Origin: Stenocarpella maydis
Lineage: Eukaryota; Ascomycota; Sordariomycetes; Diaporthales; Diaporthaceae
Length of the DNA: 64,000 bases
Assembly: GCA_002270565.1 (NCBI GenBank)
Contig: NQMI01000086.1
Span: forward strand, 133,326-197,325
Direction: 5' to 3'
Shown one piece after another: positions 33,504 to 43,553 of this stretch. Numbering within the stretch: the first letter of the stretch is position 1; every line of letters starts with the position of its first letter. The notes beneath the pieces were generated by a model. That model worked only from the letters and a program-made list of their open reading frames with translations, did no database searches and had not been told where the DNA came from. The position numbers were made by a program, and so were the translations under genes.

Positions 33504-34540
33504 TCACATGTACTCCGCATCGTAAAAGCCCAAGGAAGCATAATTGCCTCCCAGAATTGTCGAAATAGCCACGGGTGAGCTTAGCTTGGTCGCGAAGCTG
33601 GCCCTAGTACCGGAAGCCCCCGAGCCCGTGTTCCCATATTCGCCGAAGGTAACGTGGCCGGTACGCTCGTCACCTGTGTTCCAGATGCGCCATCCAGCGC
33701 CATTGATGACAGCACTAAGCGAGGTCTTCTGGAATACGACACGCGCGTATTCGCGCCACGGCCTGCCGAGGTAATACGCGCCGTTGCTGACGCTGTTGCC
33801 GGATGCAGCGGCCACGTCGCAATTGTTGAATACGTAGTAGGACGTACCGCTAGAGGAGGACCGGCCATTAGCTATGCGAAACCGTGTTAGTCCAGTCGGC
33901 CAATTTACGCTTCGCGGGGCCACCCACCAGTGATGTATCCAAGACTAGCCGACACCACCCTGATGTCGGAGCCCTCAAACCACGCGGCCGCGTTCTGTCC
34001 GAAGATGAAGTCAGTCGCCCCCTGAATGAGACAGCCTGCGTACAGCTGCTTCCCCGTGTTGGCAAGTAACGTGTCCTGATAACCCGTAAAGGCGCAGCCG
34101 TAGTAGCCCGAGTCCGCATACGCAGATAGCGCCACGGCTTGGCTACCCTTTCCATAGGTGTTTGCGACGTTGACGTTGTATAGCTTGAAGTTGGCTGCCT
34201 TGACGCGGAGTGTGGCCGTCTCATCGTTGCTCAAGCCATCAGCCTGGCTCTTGGAGCCCGTGATGGTGACCGAGTTGGCGGCAGAGCTGGTTGTGTCCGT
34301 GGTGGACCCGTAGATGGTGAGCTGGGCACTGCGGGCAGAGACCAGGACTTGTTCCTTGTAGGTCCCAGGCTTGATGAAGATGCACTGGGTTCCGGAAGAT
34401 GAGGTTGACAGCGAGTTCACGGCAGCTTGGATCGTGCTGTAACCACCGGAGCCGACGGTAATGCACCCCGCCGGGGCAGAGGTACGAGTGGCCGCCAAAG
34501 CCGTGGAAACACATGAGATCAAGGCAAAGAGTGACTTCAT
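33504..34540 (-). CDS. Secreted pectin methylesterase (CE8)
   Basis: Two exons on the minus strand, 34540-33928 and 33871-33504, 326 aa. The intron 33872-33927 (GTGGGT...CATAG with GACTAAC branch) joins ITA to NGRSSSSG in phase 1. Signal peptide MKSLFALISCVSTALA. All pectinesterase signature blocks are present: GTYKEQV, QAVAL (134-138), GYQDTL with Asp156, TDFIFG with Asp177, and YYLGRPW (239-243). Gln134, Asp156, Asp177 and Arg241 occupy the usual oxyanion, acid/base, nucleophile and substrate-binding positions of the right-handed beta-helix. It de-esterifies homogalacturonan outside the cell, exposing it to pectate lyases and polygalacturonases, and points to a plant-associated or saprotrophic lifestyle. 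Length is standard and the gene looks functional. Confidence 0.95.
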
Positions 34541-36159
34541 GTTGTGAGCAAACCGAGACTAAGCTAGAGGGTGAGGTCTGACTGGGCTTTGGAAGTTGGG
34601 GCGACTTGAGAATAGGCTATATAGCCCCTTAGGTGGAGCTCAGCCGAGTCTGGACGAAAAGAGGTTCTTCCAGTGCGGTGCCGTGGGCTCCGTACATGGC
34701 TATCTTGGCCATTGGTGGGTGGTACGGCGATGAATCGCCTGCATATCACTCACTTGTCGACGGAACCCCAGCAAAGAGTTATTCATATGTTATTCAAGAC
34801 TGAATTGACTCTCATACCGGTGCCCCGGTTCTCCTATAACTGTGGAAGGAACACACTATATAAAGGCTTGATCCAACTACGGATAAAGTGTTCGCTTTTC
34901 TACAATAACTTGCATAGCGGAGCGTATATTTTTAAGTTTTACAGAGCCCACGGGACTTAAACGGCGACACTAATGGGATCTTGGCGTGACCTTGAAGCCA
35001 CGAATAAACCAGCGTGGCTCGGCTCTCAGTCGCCTGTTTGGTGGGAAATTCCCTGAGCCAAGGCGGAGAGCCGGACGCGCCTATACCCACTGTCGACGGG
35101 GTCCGCTAGGCTGGCATGCAACACTAGATGTGCTTTCATCTTCTTCTCGCCCGCAAGATATCTGTGACTTGCCTTCGACTAGCTTGTAGCTTATTCGTTT
35201 ATCCTCAGGGCAGACTGCGTGCGGCCCTTGCTCAGGTGGACAATTTAAGTTCAATTCACCCAAAGTTTGGCGCGCATGATACGGGCAAGGTCAGGGGTTA
35301 ATGCAGCATCGATGTCCTGCTGAAGAGCTTGAGGATGAAAATAGCATCCAGAAAGTCAGGGAGTATACTGAGAAAACTTGAATATCATCCATCCCGAGAA
35401 TGCTGCGGCCAGAATCCTTACCTAATTAAAGAAGAGGCAGGTGGTCCCCAAGACAAAGCTCCATACCATTTCCCAAAACTCTGTGTTGTTTAGTACAAGC
35501 TTCTGTCTTGTCCGGCCACATTTTGATCCGCTAGAACACAAAGAGCAACTGCAGTCCAACAGCTTGAATCAAAGCTCTTGGCTTGCCAGAAGTGAGTCCT
35601 ATAACCCTGTCAGCCGATGATCCACCACGTCTCCCTTTCGGACGTTTCATCCAATTTCGTCTTCTCACCTGCATCCGGAACCATTCAGACTTTGCGAAGT
35701 GATCGTAGCTCTGCTCTTCTTCTCTGCCGGCGTTGGCACCCACCGCCAATTTGATTATGCGAGTTCGTTCGTCGAACCGTGGGAACTTTCCTACACAATT
35801 TTGGCGGAAATCACATCTTGACTCCTTTAGAGTGTAGGTATATGGAGTCTCTCCGGAGATTTCTGCGTCGTCTTCGGCGTCTGCTTCAAAAACCGGTGGC
35901 CATCGGTATCACGCCCGAGTCGCTTCCAGGCTCTGCCCATCCGACATATTCAATGAACTGCTTGCAACCTTTCAGCATCAACGTGCCTAGGTATCGAAGT
36001 GAATGGATATGAACCCATACCCAACACAATTTCTTTTTGCATGAAGTACGATTGTACTAATCTGGATTCAAAAGTTCTTTTTATGATTAATTACACAGTG
36101 ATACTAACTTCCGACACAGGTATTTTGATATTGCGCCCTAGGAACTGTAGATTTAGGTT
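34541..36159. other. Intergenic region, no gene seen
   Basis: 1.6 kb between pectinesterase (upstream side) and the MFS transporter (downstream side). The first few hundred bases are the pectinesterase promoter. Remaining frames are short, without domains or splice patterns. Confidence 0.5.
34617..34624 (-). promoter_or_regulatory. TATA-like element upstream of pectinesterase
   Basis: CTATATAG, itself palindromic, lies 77 bases upstream of the pectinesterase ATG on the minus strand. Position and sequence fit a core TATA box of an inducible fungal gene; this is a positional inference. Confidence 0.4.
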
Positions 36160-37644
36160 TCAATAAATGTACCTGAAGCCGTCAACACCCTCAATGACAC
36201 CCTTTCCAGCACGTGCCCTCCTGTTTGCCCTCCAAAAGAATACACCACAGAGTCCGATGACCGCGATGACCAGAATATGACTCCCTATACTGACCCAGAT
36301 GGCAGTTGGATAACAAGGTGCCTCGGAGGCCCTGAATATATATGATCCCGCAATGCCGCCGAGCGCATTGCAGCCACTGACTGCCGCGGCCACCGTGGCG
36401 CGTTTCCACTGGCCTGTGACATTGTTCATCTGGTAGGCGTTCATTGCGGCCCAGTTCGAGACATAGGCGCCCGTGGCAAGCAGCACACCGACGTAGCGCA
36501 CAGCGACATTGCTAGCGAAGCCAAGCATGCACATGCCCATGATGAGGCATAGGGCGTTGAAAATGATGATCGGGCCGCGAAGTGCTATGCGATCGGCGAT
36601 GAAGGACGTGATTATGACCGGGATGACCGCATAGTAGTATGGCGGGGCATATAGCAGGATCGAGGTGTTTGATGTGAAACCCATCCCGACAAGTATTTGC
36701 GGTATGAAATATGACAATGCGGTGGAGACGACATTTTGGAGGAAGAACAAGATGCTGAAGGCGTATATCTTGAGATCCAAGAACGGTTTGAGGATGGCTG
36801 CGATTGTGAAGGGCTCAGGGGCACCTGCATCTTTACCCTCCTTGTCCAGAGTCGCGATAACTTCGTCCGCTTCGTCCTTGGTAAGGAACCAGCGTGTCTT
36901 GGCAACCTTTTCGGGGAAGTGCGGGACCCAGAGGTATGCAACGACACCGATAAACATGGTGATAGCCCCTTGGACGATAAACATGAACTGCCACCCTCTC
37001 AAGCCATGAGAGTGGTCAAGGAAGTTGAGGCCGTAGTTGACGATACTGCCAGTGGCGACAATGATGACCTGCCCAGACTGCAGGTAGGCAAACCGAAGCT
37101 GCTGCTCCTTGCGGGGGTACCACGAGGAGATAAGGTATGCCAACCCGGGGTAGATACCAGACATAGCCAGGCCCATGAGGAAGCGCAGAGCAATCATCTG
37201 CCTCCAGTCGGTCACGTATGCCATGCACAGCGTGATGAGCCCAAAGAGGATTGTCACGGTGGTGAAGAAGATGGGCGGGCCGACGAAGCGCATCGCAATT
37301 GTCGCAGGCAGCTTGAAGACCACCTGAGCGAGGGTGACAATCCACACGGCCGTCGAGTAGCGGCCGCCAACCAGGCCAATGTCGTGGGGCATGGAGGTGG
37401 CCGAGGCACTGGACATGATGCCACTATCAATAAGATCAAGGGCACACAGGATGCCGGCGATGGTGCACAGCCTCAGGTCGATCTTGCGGACGATGCGCTT
37501 ATCCAACTCTGGGTGCTGGGGGTCATCGACAAGGACGCTGCCATCGCTCATGGTCGAGGCGGAAGACTGGGGCTCGCAGTCGCCGGCGGTGTCGGTCACG
37601 GCAGTCCGGGAGACAAGAGCCTGGCCGTCGATTTTGGTGTCCAT
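36160..37644 (-). CDS. MFS transporter, anion:cation symporter (Dal5/Tna1-type) family
   Basis: Intron-free, 494 aa, minus strand. A 60-residue acidic/polar N-terminal tail (ending PELDKRIVRKIDLRL, the conserved family entry to helix 1) is followed by 12 hydrophobic segments. The helix 1 region CTIAGILCALDLIDSGIMSS, the helix 4 motif IALRFLMGLAMSGIYPGLAYLISSWYPRKEQQLR and a long charged central loop (KTRWFLTKDEADEVIATLD) are diagnostic of the fungal ACS family, which takes up nicotinate, allantoate, pantothenate, vitamins or small organic anions with protons. Helix 11/12 holds AAAVSGCNALGGIAGSYIF. The substrate cannot be deduced from sequence by eye. It is plasma-membrane located and looks intact. 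It is divergently placed from the PIF1-like relic. Confidence 0.92.
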   Translation of the reverse strand: MDTKIDGQALVSRTAVTDTAGDCEPQSSASTMSDGSVLVDDPQHPELDKRIVRKIDLRLCTIAGILCALDLIDSGIMSSASATSMPHDIGLVGGRYSTAVWIVTLAQVVFKLPATIAMRFVGPPIFFTTVTILFGLITLCMAYVTDWRQMIALRFLMGLAMSGIYPGLAYLISSWYPRKEQQLRFAYLQSGQVIIVATGSIVNYGLNFLDHSHGLRGWQFMFIVQGAITMFIGVVAYLWVPHFPEKVAKTRWFLTKDEADEVIATLDKEGKDAGAPEPFTIAAILKPFLDLKIYAFSILFFLQNVVSTALSYFIPQILVGMGFTSNTSILLYAPPYYYAVIPVIITSFIADRIALRGPIIIFNALCLIMGMCMLGFASNVAVRYVGVLLATGAYVSNWAAMNAYQMNNVTGQWKRATVAAAVSGCNALGGIAGSYIFRASEAPCYPTAIWVSIGSHILVIAVIGLCGVFFWRANRRARAGKGVIEGVDGFRYIY

Positions 37645-38624
37645 GGCGGTTCAAGGTGCACGCTCAAGGCAGGTTGGTAGGAAAATGCATGCTCAGATGT
37701 GCAGGTAGCTTTAGACGGCAGGCTGGTGGCACCACACTTTGCTATGTGGTGTATTCTGGATCATAAATATCCTCGGAGGAAACAAAGCCACAATTGTTGA
37801 CCAGCCCCCTTCCATTGGACAAGAGTCCAGACTCCAGGCCGGCTTGCCGGGAGCCGTATTCAATGGCGACATCGCCCGAAATTTTCACCATGGATCCCAT
37901 TATCAATCTCGTCCCGCTGCTGACACTTATCGTTGGCTCGGCTTACACAAGCATGCAGCAATACCAGAGGTAATATCCCGGGGTTCTTCCATTAATTTAC
38001 CCATTATAACCATACACTCCACCTGGGATTTGAATAAATTCAGAATCAGAATTCAATTCTTAATATTTATACGATCCTTTGTTTCAGCACATATAACTTT
38101 ATGAGTGAGTGATGTGGATTGGAAAGTGAGGGGTGTTTTAGTGTTTCTGGCCGAGATTTGGGTTTACGGTTTCTACACTAAGAACGGACCAGTCAGCCCA
38201 GTTGACCAGTCACTCTGGATCGTGTGTAATGAATGGATTGGTGTTCGAGAATGCTCCCCTGGTTCAGGGTCTGCTTGAACCCTTGAGATGTCTGCATGTA
38301 CACCTCCCCCAGGGCAACAGAGGTTAAATCACTCATACCAAACCAGCATCTGGGCCACTTATCCCCACCCTCCGCACCAGATACCTTTTTCTAGGACTTT
38401 CCATACAAACAGTACTTTAGGGCCACTTTAATACGCTAAGTTATTTATACTACCTAGTACCGAGCATCCCCGTACCCCAGGTACTTTGTACCTTTTGCCC
38501 CGATTGGCCTGTCAGGCGTAGAAGCACGACGACCTCATGTCCTTGCGCGTTGCGTCTTATTACATAAATCAGCAGCGCCCACCTTCATTCTTCCCACTCC
38601 AAATCGCAGGGTACCTTACTCGGC
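37645..38624. other. Divergent intergenic region
   Basis: 0.98 kb between the MFS start (minus) and the PIF1-like relic start (plus). AT-rich patches lie at 38000-38110. No gene. Variants of the CCTAGGTA/TACCTAG motif recur (38450-38490), close to a run of GTACC repeats. Confidence 0.45.
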
Positions 38625-40294
38625 ATGCTGTCTCAAATAACACCGCCCTCGTCGTCGCCAACCCAGTCTGATCGTGTGCAGCCCCTCGCAGCCGCCCAAG
38701 ATGACTGGCCCGGCTCTTGTGCGCCCCCGCCAAAACGGCGACGCAAAGACTCTCATCTGGACCGCGAGCCCAAGGTCATCAGTTTGCCGAGTCCTAGTGA
38801 TGATCCCACCCGAGGCCAGGCGGACAGGTTGCCTGGTCAGACAAGGGCCATCTGGCCCTTCACGATCGAAGCCGCCAGCCTCGAACCCGGCTAAAGCCCT
38901 GGCAAAAGCTGCTGCCAATGGCCCGGCCAACGCAGCACCGCCTGTCGAGCCGGAGGCTCGACAAGTAGCCCGTGAGCCACCCTTCACCGCTGGCCACCAT
39001 AGCCATCACGGTGGCTGGGCTGCTGGCCCTTCCATACCACAGACGGGCGACCACACTGGCAGCCATCATTGCCACAGACTATGGCGCCACCTCCGTTCCG
39101 GCCGGTCTGGAACACCTCGGCACCCCTCCCTGTGTATACTCAAGACGAGGACCCTTGGATGAACCCCGGCAATGCTGATTTGCCTCCCATGTACCCCTTT
39201 TTCCAGCATTGGTATCCCGGCGGGCAGCCATCCTCCCAGCCCTACGAACCGTCGTGGTTCCGGCAGACGACTTCAGGAGGTATGCTCATGATATGCCTGC
39301 TCACGCGAACACCTTCTCTGATCATATCACACCTGCGTACCAGATGCCAGCCACTGGGGCTGCTGCAAGACCCATCTTGTTGGATGGCGAACCCAGCCTG
39401 TCGGCCTGTGTCCCTGCAGCCACGACTTGCGCTCCCAACACCCCCCCCAGCCCATGCATCCTCCGTTCGGAGTAATGGGCGGAGACAAGGAAAATGCGCA
39501 TTCTAGCGAGTCAGCCACACATCACGCTGCATACCATCATCACACAGATATTCCAAGAGACATCAACCTGGGGTGCAGCACCTCTGCTCAAGCAGCCCCG
39601 AATCAACCAAAGAAATCAGAGCCTGGCAATATCAGTAGTAATGTGGACCTGGAGCGATCCCGGACGAACCCCAGTTATGTTCCGAACAGGCCGAGTTAGT
39701 ATCTTTGATTGAGCAGGGCCACAATGTCTTCTACACTGGTTCTGCTGGCTGTGGGAGGTCCGCTGTTCTCAAGGCTTTCGTCAAGCGACTACGACACAGC
39801 GGGAAGAAAGTTCGTATCATAGCCCCTACGGGAACGGCGGCACTCAATGTCGGCGGCTCTACCACCTGGACCTTTGCCGGCTGGACGCCCATCTCCCACA
39901 AACTCCCGATAGAGAAGATCAAGCAGGGGGCACATGGGGAAACGTATTCCGACGGCTCAGAAAAAACTGACATCCTCATCATCGACGAGATAAGCATGGT
40001 AGAAAATCTGCATTTCGAAAGACTTAACATTCTGATGAAGACGGCCCGGTTCAATCCCGACCTGACCGTCCAACCAGCCTTCGGTGGATGCCAGATTTTT
40101 GTCGCTGGAGATTTCTGCCAGCTGGCCCCTGTGAAGCCGCTCCAGCACTGCCTTCAATGAGGCAGGGAGATGACCACTTGAGAGTCAATGACGTTGGGAA
40201 GTTGACCCATGTTTGCAGGCTTCACGGCGAATACGCGGACGGGGACAAGTGGGCCTTTAAAGTTTGGGAACATTTACGGCGCGGAGGAGTCTGA
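38625..40294 (+). pseudogene. PIF1-like DNA helicase, truncated and disrupted copy
   Basis: An ATG at 38625 opens a Pro/Ser/Arg-rich frame (MLSQITPPSSSPTQSD...) that stops after 89 codons; related low-complexity fragments continue in other frames to about 39650. From about 39660 the helicase core is clear: FYTGSAGCGRSAVL (Walker A, with Cys and Arg where Thr and Lys are usual in G-T-G-K-S), RIIAPTGTAALNVGG, DILIIDEISMVEN (Walker B) and GDFCQLAPVKP. A TGA at 40158-40160 falls at a position where homologues have Cys in a C-G-R-E-M segment. The zinc-binding insert continues in another frame (HGEYADGDKWAFK, 40214-40261), after which homology ends. The second RecA domain is missing. PIF1-like helicases unwind DNA in replication, mitochondria and telomere maintenance, and extra copies are common in filamentous fungi. 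Walker Lys loss plus stops indicate a dead copy. Confidence 0.75.
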
Positions 40295-40661
40295 CGACGA
40301 AGGGTCTCCGACTGGATAATCATCGCATTCTGTGCTTTGGACACAAAGTACACAGTGGGGCCAATGTAGGGCCATATTTGGTCGTGCTCCATCTGGGGGT
40401 TCTTCTCTGGCGCAATGGCAGTCTCGGCATACACCAAGTGGGCGTTTCACTAGTTAACATTTTTGACAAAGTTTTGGCACATGCCTTGAAGACGGGCCTG
40501 CATCGAATAAGATTAATGACAAGAAGGCTACAGGGTCCCTTGTTTCTATCCGAGTTCCACAGATTAAGGTACGCGTTGAGCTGCTCCGACAAAAATAGCC
40601 CGCAACAACCGCGACCCGGAAAATCGCGTCTGCCGTCCACAAGCTCTATCAAGATTGCTGG
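40295..40661. other. Intergenic region between PIF1 relic and HsbA-like gene
   Basis: 370 bases without a supported gene. It may contain further eroded PIF1-like sequence, but I could not align it by eye. Confidence 0.4.
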
Positions 40662-41396
40662 TCATGTGCTCCCGCACGCTGCCACAGGGGGGCACATGCA
40701 TACACAGGTCACACCAGCCTCGAACGTGCCAGGTATCGGCATTGCCATGATCCAAGGCCCGGGGCCAATACTCCCTGTAAGAGGACTGGGTGGCAGCGGG
40801 CTCGGCGGCAGCAGCGCCGGCGGAGGCGCAGATGGCATCGCGTGCCCAGTTGTGGCGGCACCCCCACCGTAGACCGCGACGCCCCTCTGGAGCGCCGCGT
40901 CGAGCGCGCTGATGCCCTCAAGGGCGAGGCTCGAGGCCCCCGGGTCGACCTTCCTGGCGAGGGTGGATGCCAGGACCAATGCGGCGCCCTGGATGTTCTG
41001 CATCTGGGTGAGGACGACCCTCCTGAGGCCGAGGCGGTCGAAGACGGGCTTCTGGCCGACGAGGTCCGCGACGGTGACGTTGACGTTGGAGACCAGGCTG
41101 TCGGTCGTGGCCTTGAGGTTGAACGTGTCCGCGGGGCCCAGGGGCTGCGACGCGTTGATGGACGCCGTCGCCTGCCGGATGGCCTCGAGGACGTCGATGC
41201 TGCTGAAGAGGACCCTGGGGTTTGCTGGGTCGCCGAGGATGGCGCTGTCCAGGCTCGCGAGCGCCGTGTTGACGCCGGCGAGGGAGGCTTGGATCGATCC
41301 CAGGTCCCGTCTCATGTCTGGCTCGGGGGCCGCCGCCGTGGCTATGACGCTGCGGCAGCTCGCTGCGGCGAGCAGCACGCAGGTGGTGAGGAACAT
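40662..41396 (-). CDS. Secreted HsbA / cell-wall galactomannoprotein-like protein
   Basis: Intron-free as modelled, 244 aa, minus strand. Signal peptide MFLTTCVLLAAASCRSVIATAA, then an all-helical domain (about 30-180) with no cysteines and regularly spaced hydrophobics (IQASLAGVNTALASLDSAIL, VLEAIRQATASINASQPLGP, MQNIQGAALVLASTLARKV), the pattern of the HsbA/Mp1p family. HsbA binds hydrophobic surfaces and recruits cutinase-like enzymes; Mp1p-type members bind fatty acids. A Pro-rich segment (PPPALLPPSPLPPSPL) and a C-terminal tail with several Cys residues (CVCMCPPVAAC) follow, which is unusual; this tail could be intron or 3'UTR read through. It lies between a helicase relic and an AT-rich island. 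Confidence 0.6.
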   Translation of the reverse strand: MFLTTCVLLAAASCRSVIATAAAPEPDMRRDLGSIQASLAGVNTALASLDSAILGDPANPRVLFSSIDVLEAIRQATASINASQPLGPADTFNLKATTDSLVSNVNVTVADLVGQKPVFDRLGLRRVVLTQMQNIQGAALVLASTLARKVDPGASSLALEGISALDAALQRGVAVYGGGAATTGHAMPSAPPPALLPPSPLPPSPLTGSIGPGPWIMAMPIPGTFEAGVTCVCMCPPVAACGST

Positions 41397-43553
41397 TTGG
41401 GTCGGCTGTCATGGGAGGGCATCTGGGAAGAGCACGCCCCGAGGTCACACGGTCATTACTGTGGTGAGCGGTGTGAAGTGGCGAGCGGCCAGAGCTCCAT
41501 TTTACGTATCTGCGAAGATGGGTTGGCTGGGCGATATCCAGCACGGCGGTCATCTAGTTGCCGCAAAACACCGTTTGTCCAAACGACAATCAAACATCCA
41601 GGACGAACAGCGGGCTTGGCATCTGTCTGGAAACATCAGACGGACTAGGTCTTGTTCGCAGAAATCAACCGAAAGAGGCAAGGGCCCATCTGGACGCCCG
41701 TCTGGACGCCGGGCAAACGCGGTGGGAAGACATCAGGCGAGGCGACAGAAGTGGATCGTGATGTCACGAGATCACCCTTTGCAGATGTGCCCCTGGCTTC
41801 CAAGGCTCCCGAGTCACATATCGGATATTTAATACATGGCGAGGTCCAGCTTGCGACACATAACGCCTGATATACGTGGGCTTTGTTCAATGTTCTGGCT
41901 GGCCTGCTGCTGGGCCGATATTAGAATCGCAACCATGTGGCTCCAAGGTTACCCTGGCGGATCCTGAGTAACCGCAGGGTGCAAACAAGGATGTAGTGCT
42001 TTGATATACCAGAAACATAACGCCGAAAAGGCCTAGTCATAGGCAGGAATGCAACGTTTGTTTCGGGAGGCAGAGGTCCGAGCGGCTGGCAGATCAATGG
42101 ATGGGTTGCTCAAACAGATGGAGACCTGGTTGTCGGGCCCCATTTCCACTAGATTGATGTACATAGACCATGTGGCGCAGCCAGGGGGCTACCGGACTCC
42201 GGAGGTGGTGGGTAGTGTGACGCCTGGCACATGTGATACACTCTATATCATGCATCGTCCAGGGTATAAAAATCGCACAATGTCCAGGCCGGCTGATCAT
42301 ACCCTCAAAGTGCGGAAATTAGCAGGCTCTGCAAGGACACGAGAGGAAAGGTCTCGTTGTCAGGGACTGACTTGCTTGCCTGAAGGTCGAGGCTGGGCCG
42401 CATGCCGTTGAAAACTGAGCCTTCAGAATGGAATTTGTCTTGATGTGCCATGTTATGCCGATAATATTTTGCAGTTTCACTCACCAACACCTTCGCGCAC
42501 AGACGTTTTCCACCCCAGCACACTAACTTCAAACTATTACATTCAATTTTATATAATACTTGTTTATGTAAAACAAGACTATTCTAATAAAGTAATATAT
42601 AGTATCAGCTATTATAATTATTAATTATTTAATACTTAGTATATTTGATATACAATAATAGAATAACTATATAAAGAGGTATTCTATTATTATATATTAA
42701 ATTATATACTTATTTAAGGAATATTTAAATATTAAATTGTTTATTAAATAATATATACTTTTGAATTAGTGAAACAGGTTTAAATTATAATGTTATTTAA
42801 ATATCTATAATTTCCTTTTTTAATTAAGTACTATTGGTTGGCTAGGGTCCCGTATGGGTTATCACGTAGTCAAACGCAATGGTGGTGATAGTGGGCCAAT
42901 ACAAAATCTATATTGTTGAGGGGAAGGTTGAAGTAAAGCTGCAAAGATTCTAGCTGTAGGTGCCCCGTGCTCAGCGCCTTGGGCACAACACTTGACAGAC
43001 CATAATTGATCACCATTATTATTCCCATAAATACCTTATTAATATAAAGATAAATATTAAGATATAAAAGAGAATTTTATAGATTTATTTACATTTTTTA
43101 ATAATTCAACCTTAATCTTATAAATAATTTTATATATATAAGCATAGTTTCTATTAAATTCTAATATTATTAGTTTATTTATAGCATTTGTATATAATTC
43201 AATATAATACGGCTGAAGTTAGCGTTTCTAGTGGGAAATCACTGTGCGGGAAACGGGTGTTTAACTTATGTTCCAAGTTTGCTCACATGCGAGGCAGACA
43301 AATCTTGGGGAGGTGCATGTGACGTTGGGTATAACCAGTGGTCGACTCCCAGTCTCTATACTCTATAGAGTATGTCAATGATGAATCGGACTTTCTCTAG
43401 ATGCACTACACTAGGCCTAATTAATATTCAAATTATTGGTGGGGAGTTTCGGCCTGGAGTCCTCAAGGTCTGATTGATGTCCAAGGAACGTTTGCTTAGC
43501 CCCATAGCGAGGGCTCGGCGGCTCAAAGCGATCGCAGGATTTGGGAGTTGCAA
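41397..43553. other. Intergenic region with AT-rich islands
   Basis: 2.2 kb. The first kilobase is of normal composition with no gene. Two AT islands, about 42541-42840 and 43010-43215, are nearly pure A/T with TA-rich words and interrupt otherwise GC-rich sequence, like small versions of the block after 47.6 kb. They are probably RIP-degraded remnants of short repeats. Normal sequence between them (42841-43000) shows no gene. Confidence 0.55.

Noticed and set aside
36736..37680. 314-codon + strand frame
   Set aside because: Antisense of the MFS transporter, which has full transmembrane and family motif support.
40842..41832. Overlapping 268- and 306-codon + strand frames
   Set aside because: Both mostly antisense to the HsbA-like gene and without domain content.
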